This document shows positions 1 to 8,256 of a DNA stretch of 24,108 nucleotides, piece after piece. The first letter of the stretch is position 1, and every line of letters starts with the position of its first letter. The position numbers and the translations under genes are program-made. The stretch spans positions 1 to 24,108 of the forward strand of contig DFSS01000047.1 in NCBI GenBank assembly GCA_002381225.1, in the 5' to 3' direction. The DNA comes from Flavobacteriales bacterium UBA3431 (GTDB taxonomy: Bacteria > Bacteroidota > Bacteroidia > Flavobacteriales > Schleiferiaceae). The notes under the pieces are model-generated. The model saw only the letters and a list, made by a program, of their open reading frames with translations, had not been told where the DNA came from and ran no database searches.

Positions 1-1542
1 GATTTATTTGGGGCCGGCAAAATGTTCCTGCCTCAGGTGGTCAAATCAGCCCGGGTCATGAAGAAGGCGGTGGCCTACTTGGAGCCCTTTTTCGAAACCT
101 CCGATGCCGCACCCCGCAAGCAAGGCAAAATCCTCATGGCGACGGTCAAAGGCGATGTGCACGACATTGGCAAGAACATCGTGAGTGTCGTGCTGCAATG
201 CAACAACTATGAAGTGATTGACCTCGGCGTCATGGTGCCTCCGCAGAAAATTTTGGATGCGGCCCTCGAACATAGCGTCGATGCCATTGGATTGAGCGGC
301 TTGATCACGCCCTCCTTGGACGAGATGGTCTTTTTGGCCTCGGAGATGAAGCGCCAAGGCATCTCTTTGCCCTTGCTCATCGGTGGGGCCACAACCTCCC
401 GAGCGCATACGGCGGTGAAAATTCAGCCGGTGCTCGATAGCCCAGTGGTTCACGTCAATGACGCCTCGCGCTCGGTCCCCGTGGTGCAGCGCCTCTTGGG
501 TGAACAAGGCGCTGACTTTGCCGCGGAAATTCGGTCTGACTACGACCGACTCGCCGAGCAGTATGCGAACCGAAGCAGCCAGCGCAATTTTATGCCCTTG
601 GATGCCGCACGCGCGAACCGCTACCGCCCGGACTTCTCCCAAAAACCAACGCGCCCTGCCCAAATGGGGGTCTTCACCTTGGATGATTATCCTCTGGAAA
701 AATTGGTGCCCTACATCGACTGGACGCCCTTCTTCATGGCCTGGGACTTGCACGGCAAATACCCCCGAATTCTAGAAGATGAGGTGGTTGGGGTTCAGGC
801 CAAATCCTTGCTCGCGGACGCCCAAGCCATGCTCTCGCAGGCGGTGTCCGAAGGCTGGCTCACCGCCAAAGGCGTCTATGGATTCTTTGAAGCCCAGCAA
901 AAAGGGGATGATATCGAAGTGCGCGACGCCCAAGGCGAATCCCACCGCTTCTTGACCTTACGTCAGCAAGGCCAGAAAAAAGAAGGGCTGCCCTACTTGG
1001 CGCTGTCCGACTTTATTGATCCCGCGGGCGAAGATTATCTGGGCTTATTTGCCGTCACCACGGGCCATGGCTTGGACGAGCGGGTCGCGGCCTACGAGGC
1101 GGCCCAAGATGACTACAGCGCCCTGATGCTCAAGGCTCTGGCGGACCGCTTGGCCGAGGCCTTTGCCGAACATCTGCATGAGCGCGTGCGTCAAGAATTT
1201 TGGGGCTACGCTGCGAATGAAACGTGGAGCAACGAAGATTTAATCGCGGAATCCTACCAAGGCATTCGGCCTGCGCCGGGCTATCCAGCCTGCCCAGACC
1301 ACTTGGAGAAGGACCTCCTTTTCCGCTTGTTGGACGTGGAGGCCCGCGCGGGAATTCAGCTCACGGAACACAAAGCCATGTACCCCACGGCGGCGGTAAG
1401 TGGCTACTACTTTGCACACCCTGAGGCCAAATATTTTGGATTGGCCAAAATCGATACCGACCAATTGACCGACTATGCTGGTCGCCGCGGCATCTCCCAA
1501 GAGGACGCTGCGCGCTGGCTAAGCCCCTTACTCGACCTCTGA
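1..1542 (+). CDS. metH: Cobalamin-dependent methionine synthase, C-terminal part (5' truncated by window edge)
   Basis: MetH transfers the methyl group of 5-methyltetrahydrofolate to homocysteine via methylcobalamin, in the cytoplasm. The frame is open from base 1; the ATG at 22 is internal, because the codons before it continue the B12 cap domain. Visible in order are the end of the B12-binding cap, the Rossmann-like cobalamin domain with the motif DVHDIGKN (His codon at 160-162, the expected lower cobalt ligand), and an S-adenosylmethionine-binding reactivation domain with RPAPGYPACPDH at 1267-1302. The homocysteine- and folate-binding domains must lie upstream, either in the same gene or in a separate one as in some Bacteroidota; the window cannot tell. 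It ends 4 nt before metF, so the two are almost certainly co-transcribed. No frameshift or missing key residue is visible. Family assignment is very secure. Confidence 0.97.
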   Translation, partial: DLFGAGKMFLPQVVKSARVMKKAVAYLEPFFETSDAAPRKQGKILMATVKGDVHDIGKNIVSVVLQCNNYEVIDLGVMVPPQKILDAALEHSVDAIGLSGLITPSLDEMVFLASEMKRQGISLPLLIGGATTSRAHTAVKIQPVLDSPVVHVNDASRSVPVVQRLLGEQGADFAAEIRSDYDRLAEQYANRSSQRNFMPLDAARANRYRPDFSQKPTRPAQMGVFTLDDYPLEKLVPYIDWTPFFMAWDLHGKYPRILEDEVVGVQAKSLLADAQAMLSQAVSEGWLTAKGVYGFFEAQQKGDDIEVRDAQGESHRFLTLRQQGQKKEGLPYLALSDFIDPAGEDYLGLFAVTTGHGLDERVAAYEAAQDDYSALMLKALADRLAEAFAEHLHERVRQEFWGYAANETWSNEDLIAESYQGIRPAPGYPACPDHLEKDLLFRLLDVEARAGIQLTEHKAMYPTAAVSGYYFAHPEAKYFGLAKIDTDQLTDYAGRRGISQEDAARWLSPLLDL

Positions 1543-1546
1543 ACCC

Positions 1547-2503
1547 ATGAAAGTCACGGACCACATTGCCGCTGCGAACGGAAAAACCCTGTTCAGCTTT
1601 GAAATCCTCCCCCCGTTGAAGGGCACGCGCATCGATGAGCTCTTTGGGACGATAGAGCGCCTGATGGCGTTTGGCCCCAAGTTCATTGACGTGACCAGCC
1701 ACCGAGAAGAATTCATCTACAAAAAACGCGAGAACGGCCTTCTGGAGAAGGTGCACACCCGCAAGCGACCTGGGACGGTAGGCATCTGTGCGGCCATTCA
1801 AAACCAGTTCAAAATCGATACGGTCCCCCACGTCATCTGCGGTGGATTTAGCCGAGAAGAGACGGAATACGCCCTCATCGACCTGCACTACTTGGGCATT
1901 GACAACGTGTTGGTGCTTCGCGGCGACGCCCTCAAGGCCGAAGGCGCCTTCAAGCCCGAACCCCACGGCCACACCTATGCCATTGATCTTCTGAAGCAGG
2001 TGTCGGACCTCAACAAAGGCCATTACTTGCACGATGAGGTGGAAAACTCCAACCCAAGCAATTTTTGCATCGGCGTGGCGGGTTACCCCGAAAAGCACTT
2101 CGAAGCCCCGTCCCTCAACACGGACATCAAGTACCTCAAGGCCAAGGTGGATGCCGGCGCAGAATATGTGGTGACACAAATGTTCTTTGACAACCAGCAC
2201 TACTTTGATTTTGTCGCCAAGTGCCGAAAGGCGAACATTCATGTACCCATTATCCCCGGCTTAAAGCCGATTGCCACGGCTTCCCAACTCACGACCATTC
2301 CCCGAAATTTCCACCTCAATCTTCCCGATGATTTGGTGGAGGCCGTTGAAGCAGCGAAAACACCCGCTGCAGTCAAAGAAGTAGGCATTGAGTGGTGCAT
2401 TGCGCAATCCAAGGAGCTCATGTCTCAGGGTGCGCCCGTATTGCACTACTATACAATGGGCAAGGCGGATGCCACGGAAAAAATTGCTTCGGCCCTCTTT
2501 TGA
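1547..2503 (+). CDS. metF: Methylenetetrahydrofolate reductase
   Basis: This FAD enzyme reduces 5,10-methylenetetrahydrofolate to 5-methyltetrahydrofolate, the methyl donor for the MetH encoded 4 nt upstream. The 318-residue protein is full length for the MetF family. It begins with the (beta/alpha)8-barrel segment FSFEILPPLKG, followed by VTSHREEF, the FAD-site region HYLGIDNVLVLRGD, and near the C-terminal third VDAGAEYVVTQMFFDN and PIIPGLKPI, all family hallmarks. An insertion rich in Lys/Arg around residues 55-75 (KKRENGLLEKVHTRKRPG) is slightly longer than in the E. coli enzyme, and I recall similar insertions in Bacteroidota homologues. The ATG at 1547 follows the metH stop directly and gives the expected N-terminus. 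No terminator is evident in the 88 nt that follow. Confidence 0.96.
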   Translation: MKVTDHIAAANGKTLFSFEILPPLKGTRIDELFGTIERLMAFGPKFIDVTSHREEFIYKKRENGLLEKVHTRKRPGTVGICAAIQNQFKIDTVPHVICGGFSREETEYALIDLHYLGIDNVLVLRGDALKAEGAFKPEPHGHTYAIDLLKQVSDLNKGHYLHDEVENSNPSNFCIGVAGYPEKHFEAPSLNTDIKYLKAKVDAGAEYVVTQMFFDNQHYFDFVAKCRKANIHVPIIPGLKPIATASQLTTIPRNFHLNLPDDLVEAVEAAKTPAAVKEVGIEWCIAQSKELMSQGAPVLHYYTMGKADATEKIASALF

Positions 2504-2579
2504 TGCTTGGAGCGCGGGTTGTGAGACGAAGTGCGAGCGGAAAATGAACTAAGGCGGTTTTTTCAGGTTTCTTAGGTCT

Positions 2580-2587
2580 TACCTTCG
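2580..2587 (+). promoter_or_regulatory. Candidate -7 box TACCTTCG for the desaturase gene
   Basis: TACCTTCG matches the Bacteroidota -7 consensus TAnnTTTG with one mismatch and lies 4 nt before the ATG at 2592. No TTG is obvious at the expected -33 distance, where the sequence is T-rich instead. If used, transcription would start at or next to the start codon. Evidence is sequence similarity only. Confidence 0.45.
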
Positions 2588-2591
2588 TTGC

Positions 2592-3683
2592 ATGTCCGAA
2601 ATTCCTTTCCGAGCCCCGCGCTTTGCGCCCAAAGCAGGCCAGCCCTTCTACCAAGAGCTTACCAAGCGGGTGAATGCCTACTTCACTCAAAACAATTTGA
2701 GTCCTAAGGGCAACTATAAACTCTACGTCAAAACGGGAGTTTTGATTGGGGGCTTTCTCGCCGCCTACCTCGGATTGGTCCTGGCTGCTCCCGGGTTTGA
2801 AGTCGCCTGGATGCTATGGCTGGCTTTGGGCCTCCTCACAGCGGCCATCGGCTTCAACATCATGCACGACGGGGCTCACGGAAGCTTTTCAAGGCACAAC
2901 TGGCTCAACGAAATGGCGGGCCACAGTGTCAACTTTTTGGGAGCGAGCATTCTCATGTGGAAGACCAAGCACAATACGGTGCACCACACCTTTACCAACA
3001 TTGAAGGGGTGGACGATGACATCGATGCTGGCGCCATGTTGCGCATGGCGCCAAGTCAGGAGCGCCGCGGTTTTCACCGTTTTCAGCACCTCTATTTCTC
3101 TGGCTTGTACGCCATGCTGTACATCTATTGGGTGGTCTACACGGACTATAAAAAATACTTCTCAGGCAAAGTGGGCAATGTGCCCATTCCCAAATTGACA
3201 CGATTCCAACACATCAGTTTCTGGGCATGGAAGGCCTTGCATTTGGGCCTCTTTGTCGGATTGCCCATGTGGAAATTGGGCGTCTTACCATGGTTTGGTG
3301 GGTTCATGTTAATGGGCATGTCGGCGGGCTTGGTTCTTTCCATGGTGTTCCAATTGGCCCATGTAGTGACGGAAGCGTCCTTTACTCCCTACGTTCACGG
3401 AGAGACATTGGAAACGGAAGATGAGTGGGCGATCCACCAGATCAAAACCACAGCCAACTTCGCCACCAAAAGCCGTTTTCTTACGTGGTTTTTGGGCGGA
3501 CTCAACTTTCAAGTGGAGCACCACTTATTCCCTCGCATAAGCCATGTCCACTATCCGGATTTGGCCAAAATTGTGAAGCAAACTTGTGATGAGTTCAATG
3601 TGACATACACCGAATTCAAAACGTTTGCGAGCGCCGTCCGTTCGCACGTCCAACATCTTCGGATGATGGGCCAGATGGCCTAA
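2592..3683 (+). CDS. Membrane fatty-acid desaturase (acyl-lipid/acyl-CoA type)
   Basis: This is an integral-membrane di-iron desaturase that introduces a double bond into fatty acyl chains, probably to tune membrane fluidity. The 363-residue protein carries the three histidine boxes that bind the iron pair: HDGAH (residues 92-96), HNTVHH (127-132) and QVEHH (307-311). The Gln in place of the first His of box 3 is typical of the front-end desaturase branch, but no fused cytochrome b5 domain is present. Hydrophobic segments lie at about 50-70, 75-95, 170-185 and in a pair around 215-260. The N-terminal stretch FYQELTKRVNAYF is the usual start of this family, supporting the ATG at 2592. The exact regiospecificity and electron donor cannot be read from the sequence. 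It stands alone, convergent with the minus-strand genes downstream. Confidence 0.9.
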   Translation: MSEIPFRAPRFAPKAGQPFYQELTKRVNAYFTQNNLSPKGNYKLYVKTGVLIGGFLAAYLGLVLAAPGFEVAWMLWLALGLLTAAIGFNIMHDGAHGSFSRHNWLNEMAGHSVNFLGASILMWKTKHNTVHHTFTNIEGVDDDIDAGAMLRMAPSQERRGFHRFQHLYFSGLYAMLYIYWVVYTDYKKYFSGKVGNVPIPKLTRFQHISFWAWKALHLGLFVGLPMWKLGVLPWFGGFMLMGMSAGLVLSMVFQLAHVVTEASFTPYVHGETLETEDEWAIHQIKTTANFATKSRFLTWFLGGLNFQVEHHLFPRISHVHYPDLAKIVKQTCDEFNVTYTEFKTFASAVRSHVQHLRMMGQMA

Positions 3684-3721
3684 ACGCTCCGCAAGCGAAA
3701 CATTTCGGAGGTAAGGGAGTG

Positions 3722-3907
3722 CTAGGCTTGACGCCACGTGCGGACCGCACGAAGCACTACGCTCAGGATGTAAATCATCAGTCCATACAGGGTGGGAGTG
3801 AGGCTAACCTTAAGGCCGCCCGCAATCACGCCTTGCGAAGCTTCAAAACCTTCCATCACCGAGAAGGGTGTTTGGGTTTGTAGGATACGATAAGTTAAGG
3901 CATACAA
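3722..3907 (-). pseudogene. Truncated MotA/TolQ/ExbB-like fragment or small membrane protein
   Basis: The 61-codon frame opens with TTG, and in-frame sequence upstream reaches a TAA at 3959-3961 with no ATG. Its second half, including GVIAGGLKVSLTP and LYGLMIYILSVVL, resembles the conserved last part of short Bacteroidota MotA/TolQ/ExbB-type proton-channel proteins (AGGxKV followed by a TM helix). The N-terminal half expected for that family is missing, and only 136 nt separate it from the next gene, so a decayed remnant is the simplest reading. GGAAGGAG lies a few nucleotides before the TTG and could be a ribosome-binding site, so expression as a small membrane protein cannot be excluded. 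Similarity is judged from memory, without an alignment. Confidence 0.35.
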
Positions 3908-4043
3908 TTTTTTACTCCTTCCGGGTTGACATCGGAGATATGGAATTTGGCCTTCTAGTTACCTCGCGAGCATAGGGATTTCTCATATAGTTCAGCTCGC
4001 CGAGGCGTCCCTAATGTCCTTCAACCCTTATTGCCTCCAACCC
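3908..4043. other. Intergenic stretch with one very short minus-strand ORF
   Basis: This gap lies between two minus-strand frames. It contains a 24-codon ATG frame (3912-3986, minus), rich in Arg and Ser, ending 4 nt before the TTG of the ExbB-like fragment. I recognise nothing in it. No clear promoter, tRNA or terminator is visible. Confidence 0.25.
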
Positions 4044-4475
4044 TCAGTTGGAAATGTAGAGCGCTACCCCATCGTAGCCCACCTGGTAGGGCTTGAGCCC
4101 CCAGGCTGTTGGGCCGTCCAGTGGTTGCCCGTCGAAGAGCAAAAATTGCTGGCCATCGCAGGGACATTCGGCCGTCAAATTATCTACGAGGGTGAGTGTG
4201 CCACAAGCTTCGGACACATGGTTGGGGCAACAGAGATCGTAGACCCCAAAATCATTGGCGTCCCCGTAATTCGTTCGGCGGTAAATCGCGACGCCGCGGT
4301 ACCCCCAATTTAGATGAGCCACCGACCCGCCCACAAACTGCAAATCGTACGCAGATGGCGTATTGAGGTAGATGGTTTCGTTGATTGGCGCGTAGGGAAC
4401 AGGGTGCCGCGTGTTCGATCCATCGCAGTGCACGAAGAGCCCTAAGGGCAGAAGGAAAAGAAGGAATCGCCACAT
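4044..4475 (-). CDS. Predicted lipoprotein with degenerate Rieske-like domain
   Basis: The 143-residue product starts with a hydrophobic signal segment ending LFVHCDG; the Cys at residue 17 is a plausible lipidation site, though the lipobox is poor. The C-terminal half has the outline of a Rieske [2Fe-2S] domain: CCPNH in place of box 1 (CxH) and CPCDGQQF in place of box 2 (CxxH), then GQPLDGPTAWGLKPYQV, which matches the loop after box 2. The box-2 His is Asp and the box-1 spacing is off by one, so a canonical cluster is unlikely. I recall a Bacteroidota family of similar small envelope proteins with CPNH and CPCD motifs; its role is unknown. The longest frame starts at a TTG (4484), but the ATG at 4475 fits better because a near-perfect promoter covers the TTG. 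The gene is divergent from the TonB receptor at 4585. Confidence 0.75.
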   Translation of the reverse strand: MWRFLLFLLPLGLFVHCDGSNTRHPVPYAPINETIYLNTPSAYDLQFVGGSVAHLNWGYRGVAIYRRTNYGDANDFGVYDLCCPNHVSEACGTLTLVDNLTAECPCDGQQFLLFDGQPLDGPTAWGLKPYQVGYDGVALYISN

Positions 4476-4481
4476 TTTATA

Positions 4482-4508
4482 CAAATCTATGCCCTAATGA
4501 ACGCTCAA
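4482..4508 (-). promoter_or_regulatory. Bacteroidota-type promoter for the Rieske-like lipoprotein
   Basis: On the minus strand TAGATTTG (4482-4489) matches TAnnTTTG exactly, and a TTG (4506-4508) lies 16 nt upstream as the -33 element. The box is 6 nt from the ATG at 4475, so the transcript should have almost no leader. It overlaps the alternative TTG start, arguing against that start. Confidence 0.6.
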
Positions 4509-4520
4509 GGGCAGCATTTA

Positions 4521-4549
4521 TTGGTTATTTTCGTGACTTGGATCCTTTG
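4521..4549 (+). promoter_or_regulatory. Candidate promoter of the TonB receptor operon
   Basis: TTG at 4521-4523 is followed after 18 nt by ATCCTTTG (4542-4549), which keeps the TTTG half of the Bacteroidota -7 element but not the leading TA. It would give a leader of roughly 30 nt before the ATG at 4585. The box sits inside a short inverted repeat, ATCCT-TTG-AGGAT (4542-4554), that could be an operator or chance. Confidence 0.35.
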
Positions 4550-4584
4550 AGGATTCCCTAAAACACGACCTAAACGCACCACTT

Positions 4585-7500
4585 ATGCGCATTCGATTTG
4601 GAGTACTCATGCTCGCTCTGGCCTTGGCTTTCAGCGCCCAAGCCCAACGTCCAGGACAGTTGCGAGGAACCGTTACCGACAAGAAAAACGGGGAAGAGCA
4701 ATACCAGGCTATCGTCCGAGTTCTCTCGGGAGGCTATGAAATTGCCAAAGGCACGACAGACTTTGATGGCAATTACAACATCAACCCGGTCCAGCCTGGA
4801 ACCTACACCCTTTCCTGTGAGGCTTTTGGCTACAACAAGTCGACCTTGACGGGGGTGACCATCGATGGGGGCCGCATTACCAACATCGATTTCAAGTTGA
4901 CCTCTGCGGACGTCATTTTGGGCGAAGTAGAGGTGACGGCCTCCTACGAAGCGCCTTTGATTGAAAAAGGAAAAACGTCCGTCACCTTTGGCAGCGAGCA
5001 AATTCGCAACTTGGCCTCACGTGGGGTCGGCGGTGTATTGGCCTTGACTTCCGGGGTAGTCCAAGACGAAGGTTCTGGAGCGTCTTACTTCCGTGGTGGT
5101 CGTTCGGATGCAAACGTCGTCTTCATTGACGGTGTAAAAGTGCGTGGCGACATCAACCTTCCCCGTGAAGCCATTCAAACCACGGAAATCATCACCGGAG
5201 GCGTGCCCGCGAACTACGGTGACGTGACAGGTGGAGTCATTTCGACCACCACCCGTGGTCCCTCGCCCCGCTTCTTTGGCACAGCCGAATACGTGACGTC
5301 CGCCTTGTTTGATCCCTACAACTACAACCTCGGTGGTCTGACCATCGGTGGCCCCTTGCTTCGCAACAAAAAGACGGAAGCCCCCATTGTCGGCTACCTC
5401 TTCTCCGCAGAAGTTCAGCACAACGGCGATGGACGCCCTTATTCCGTTCCAGTTTACAAGGTGAAGGACGATGTCCTGGCTGAACTTGAGGCACGTCCCT
5501 TGGTTCCGACCGCAGCTGGACTTGGAACGATCCGTGCGGCAGAATTGCTTCGTGCCGATGACCTCGAAACAGTCAATAGCCGCTTGAATGTGGCAACGAA
5601 TGGAGTTCGCGCAACGGGTAACATCAACATCAAAACGAGTAAGAAGACCAACCTGGTTGTCGGTGCACGTTTCAACCAGGGCTTTGGCCGCAACTCCAGC
5701 TTCTCCAACTCCTTGATGAACTGGAAGAACAACGGTGCCTACAACAGCCGTGACTTCTCTACCTATGTGCGTTTCACGCAGCAGTTTGGCGGAGCGGGCG
5801 AGGACGCGGAGTCCTTGATTAAAAACGCCTACTACACCATCCAAGTGGATTACACGTTGAATACAGACCGCAGCTGGGATCCTCGTCACCGCGACAACAT
5901 TTTCCGCTATGGCCACGTGGGAACGTTTGAAACCCAGCGCACATCTTTCTATGGCTTCGGTCAAGATGAAAAGACGGGCATCAACGCATTCCGCAAATTA
6001 TTGGATTTGGACACTGCCGTGGTCTTCACCCCGAGTGAGTACAACCCCATTTTGGCGAACTACACCTCTACTTACTACGACTTGGTTTCTTCGGGCCAAA
6101 TCAACAACAGCATCAATAACCTGACGAACATCCAACAGGGTGGCGGCTTGTTGAACGGCCAAGGGCCCTCTAGTATTTACAGCCTTTTCGGGAACGTAGG
6201 GGCCATTCAAACCAACTACGGCTACAGCCAAGCGGAGCAGTTCCGCATCACCGCGTCGACCAACTTTGACATTGGTGGCCACTCCTTGATTGCAGGTTTG
6301 GAGTATGAGCAACGGTTTGACCGCAACTTCAATGTGGCGGGGACCGCTCTCTGGCTTCTCATGCGAAACTTGCAAAATGACCACATGAAGGAATTGGATA
6401 CGGAGAATCCTATCCTGGTCTACCGCGATGGCGTTTTCCAAGACACGATTAACTACAACCGCGCGCTGGACTTGAACAAACCCCGCACGTTTGACCGCAA
6501 CCTGCGTATCGCCTTGGGCTTGGATCCTGACGGCGCGGACCAAGTGTTGCTAGATGTCGACAACATTCATCCGGATGACCTTCTGGGATACGGTGGTTTG
6601 AGCCTATTCTCCGCGCAGGAATTGTTGAATTTCGGTGCAGGGTCCTATGTCAACTACTACGGCTACGACTACACCGGCAAATTGCTCAACTACAATCCTA
6701 CGTTGGCCGATTTCTTCAAGGCCAAGGATGCCAATGGCAACCGGACATATCCGATGGCGGCCTTCCAACCTATTTATATGGCCGGGTACATCCAAGACCA
6801 GTTCCTGTTCAATGACCTGTTCTTCAACGTAGGGGTGCGCGTGGATCGCTTTGACGCCAACCAGCCTGTTTTGAAGGATCCCTTCACCCTATATAGCAGC
6901 CGCACTGTAGGAGATGTCCGTTCTATGGGCGGCCTAGAGGGATCGCCCATCCCTGAGTCGATTGGCGATGACTATGTGGTCTACGTGGACAACATCAAAA
7001 ACCCAAAACGCATTGTGGGGTACCGTTCTGGTTTTGACTGGTTCAATGCGGATGGTTCTCCCCAAAACAACCCCACCATCATTGCGAACTTGAGTGGCGG
7101 TCAGGCCAAGCCATGGATCTTCGAAGAGAACTTCACGGACCAAGGCAACCCCGATCAACCCGTATTAAGTGAAAAAAGCTTCAAGGATTACACGCCCCAA
7201 GTGACGGTTTCTCCTCGTATCTCTTTCCAGTTCCCTATTTCGGATGAAGCGGAGTTCTTTGCTCACTACGACCTGCTCGTTCAGCGTCCGACACCGGGCT
7301 TCTCGCGGTTCAATCCGGTCAACTACGTCAACTTGGAATACGGAACGGCCAACTTGCCGAACCCCGAGTTGCTTCCTCAGAAATTGACGGAGTACGAAAT
7401 CGGTTTCCGCCAAATGTTGGGCGAGCGTTCTGCCTTGAAGGTGAATGCATTCTACCGCGAATACCGCGATTTGATCCAAACGGTTTCGGTGACGGAAGCC

Positions 7501-8235
7501 TACCCCGCTACCTATGTCATGTACGGCAACCGCGACTTCACCACTGCGAAGGGCTTTAGCTTCCAGTACGATATGCGCCGTACCGGCAATGTCATGGTGA
7601 ATGCCCAGTACTCCTTGTCTTTTGCAGACGGAACGGGTTCTGGAGCGAATTCCGGTTTGGCTTTGGCTCGCTCAGGACAACCCAACTTGCGCTACATCCA
7701 GCCTTTGGACTTTGACCAACGTCACACCTTCTCCGGAAACTTGGATTTCCGCTACGGAAAGGGCACCGACTACAATGGTCTGGTGATCAAGAACGTCCGC
7801 GTTTTTGAGAATGCCGGGGTGAACATTTTGGGTACGGCTAGCTCTGGATTCCCATATTCTCGCCGTGTACGTGCGTATGGCTTGACCGAGACGGCTTCGC
7901 CCATCGTAGGTGTACTCAACGGGTCGCGCAAACCTTGGCAGTACAAAATTGACTTGACCGCCAACAAGGTGTGGTACTACGCCAAGGGCAAGAAGACAGT
8001 TGAAATCTACGCTCAAGTGTTGAACGTCCTCAATACCCAAAACGTATTGAATATCTATCCCTTCACGGGGTCGCCCACGGATGATGGCTATTTGTCCTCC
8101 TCACGTGGCCAACAGGCCATCTTGTTCACCACGAATGCCCAGTCTTTTGCAGACTTGTACAATGTGAGCATGGTGAATCCTTTCAACTTCTCTATCCCCC
8201 GTCAAATTCGCCTTGGTGTCCGCCTCGGCCTGTAA
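4585..8235 (+). CDS. TonB-dependent outer-membrane receptor (1216 aa)
   Basis: This is an outer-membrane beta-barrel that would import a ligand using TonB-ExbBD energy. Residues 1-20 form a signal peptide (LALALAFSAQA). Residues about 22-110 form a carboxypeptidase-regulatory-like beta-sandwich (GQLRGTVTDKKNGE, TTDFDGNYNI, PGTYTLSCEAFGY). The plug spans about 125-235, with VFIDGVKVRG and GGVPANYGDVTGGVIST. The remaining ~980 residues are the barrel, ending IPRQIRLGVRLGL. It is longer than a usual SusC-like receptor and no SusD partner follows; instead a giant secreted protein (21 nt downstream) and a PorV-like protein complete the operon. Codon choice (many CGT, GGT, AAC, TTG) looks more biased than in neighbouring housekeeping genes, hinting at strong expression. 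The ligand is unknown. Confidence 0.92.
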   Translation: MRIRFGVLMLALALAFSAQAQRPGQLRGTVTDKKNGEEQYQAIVRVLSGGYEIAKGTTDFDGNYNINPVQPGTYTLSCEAFGYNKSTLTGVTIDGGRITNIDFKLTSADVILGEVEVTASYEAPLIEKGKTSVTFGSEQIRNLASRGVGGVLALTSGVVQDEGSGASYFRGGRSDANVVFIDGVKVRGDINLPREAIQTTEIITGGVPANYGDVTGGVISTTTRGPSPRFFGTAEYVTSALFDPYNYNLGGLTIGGPLLRNKKTEAPIVGYLFSAEVQHNGDGRPYSVPVYKVKDDVLAELEARPLVPTAAGLGTIRAAELLRADDLETVNSRLNVATNGVRATGNINIKTSKKTNLVVGARFNQGFGRNSSFSNSLMNWKNNGAYNSRDFSTYVRFTQQFGGAGEDAESLIKNAYYTIQVDYTLNTDRSWDPRHRDNIFRYGHVGTFETQRTSFYGFGQDEKTGINAFRKLLDLDTAVVFTPSEYNPILANYTSTYYDLVSSGQINNSINNLTNIQQGGGLLNGQGPSSIYSLFGNVGAIQTNYGYSQAEQFRITASTNFDIGGHSLIAGLEYEQRFDRNFNVAGTALWLLMRNLQNDHMKELDTENPILVYRDGVFQDTINYNRALDLNKPRTFDRNLRIALGLDPDGADQVLLDVDNIHPDDLLGYGGLSLFSAQELLNFGAGSYVNYYGYDYTGKLLNYNPTLADFFKAKDANGNRTYPMAAFQPIYMAGYIQDQFLFNDLFFNVGVRVDRFDANQPVLKDPFTLYSSRTVGDVRSMGGLEGSPIPESIGDDYVVYVDNIKNPKRIVGYRSGFDWFNADGSPQNNPTIIANLSGGQAKPWIFEENFTDQGNPDQPVLSEKSFKDYTPQVTVSPRISFQFPISDEAEFFAHYDLLVQRPTPGFSRFNPVNYVNLEYGTANLPNPELLPQKLTEYEIGFRQMLGERSALKVNAFYREYRDLIQTVSVTEAYPATYVMYGNRDFTTAKGFSFQYDMRRTGNVMVNAQYSLSFADGTGSGANSGLALARSGQPNLRYIQPLDFDQRHTFSGNLDFRYGKGTDYNGLVIKNVRVFENAGVNILGTASSGFPYSRRVRAYGLTETASPIVGVLNGSRKPWQYKIDLTANKVWYYAKGKKTVEIYAQVLNVLNTQNVLNIYPFTGSPTDDGYLSSSRGQQAILFTTNAQSFADLYNVSMVNPFNFSIPRQIRLGVRLGL

Positions 8236-8256
8236 AAGTTTGAATTCCGTATTCCT

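Noticed and set aside
22..24. ATG at 22 as the start of metH
   Set aside because: The in-frame codons before it (DLFGAGK) belong to the conserved B12 cap domain, so the gene begins outside the window.
1361..2242. 293-codon minus-strand frame across metH/metF
   Set aside because: It is antisense to two well-conserved enzymes and crosses their junction.
3981..4010. TAGTTCAGCTC, similar to a tRNA D-arm
   Set aside because: No acceptor stem, anticodon arm or T-arm can be paired around it.
5017..5964. 315-codon minus-strand frame opposite the TonB receptor
   Set aside because: It is a shadow of the receptor's plug and barrel coding sequence and has no protein signature.
4585..8235. SusCD-type polysaccharide utilisation locus
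   Set aside because: No SusD homologue, glycoside hydrolase or sugar sensor is present. The neighbours are a T9SS-type protein and a PorV-like protein.
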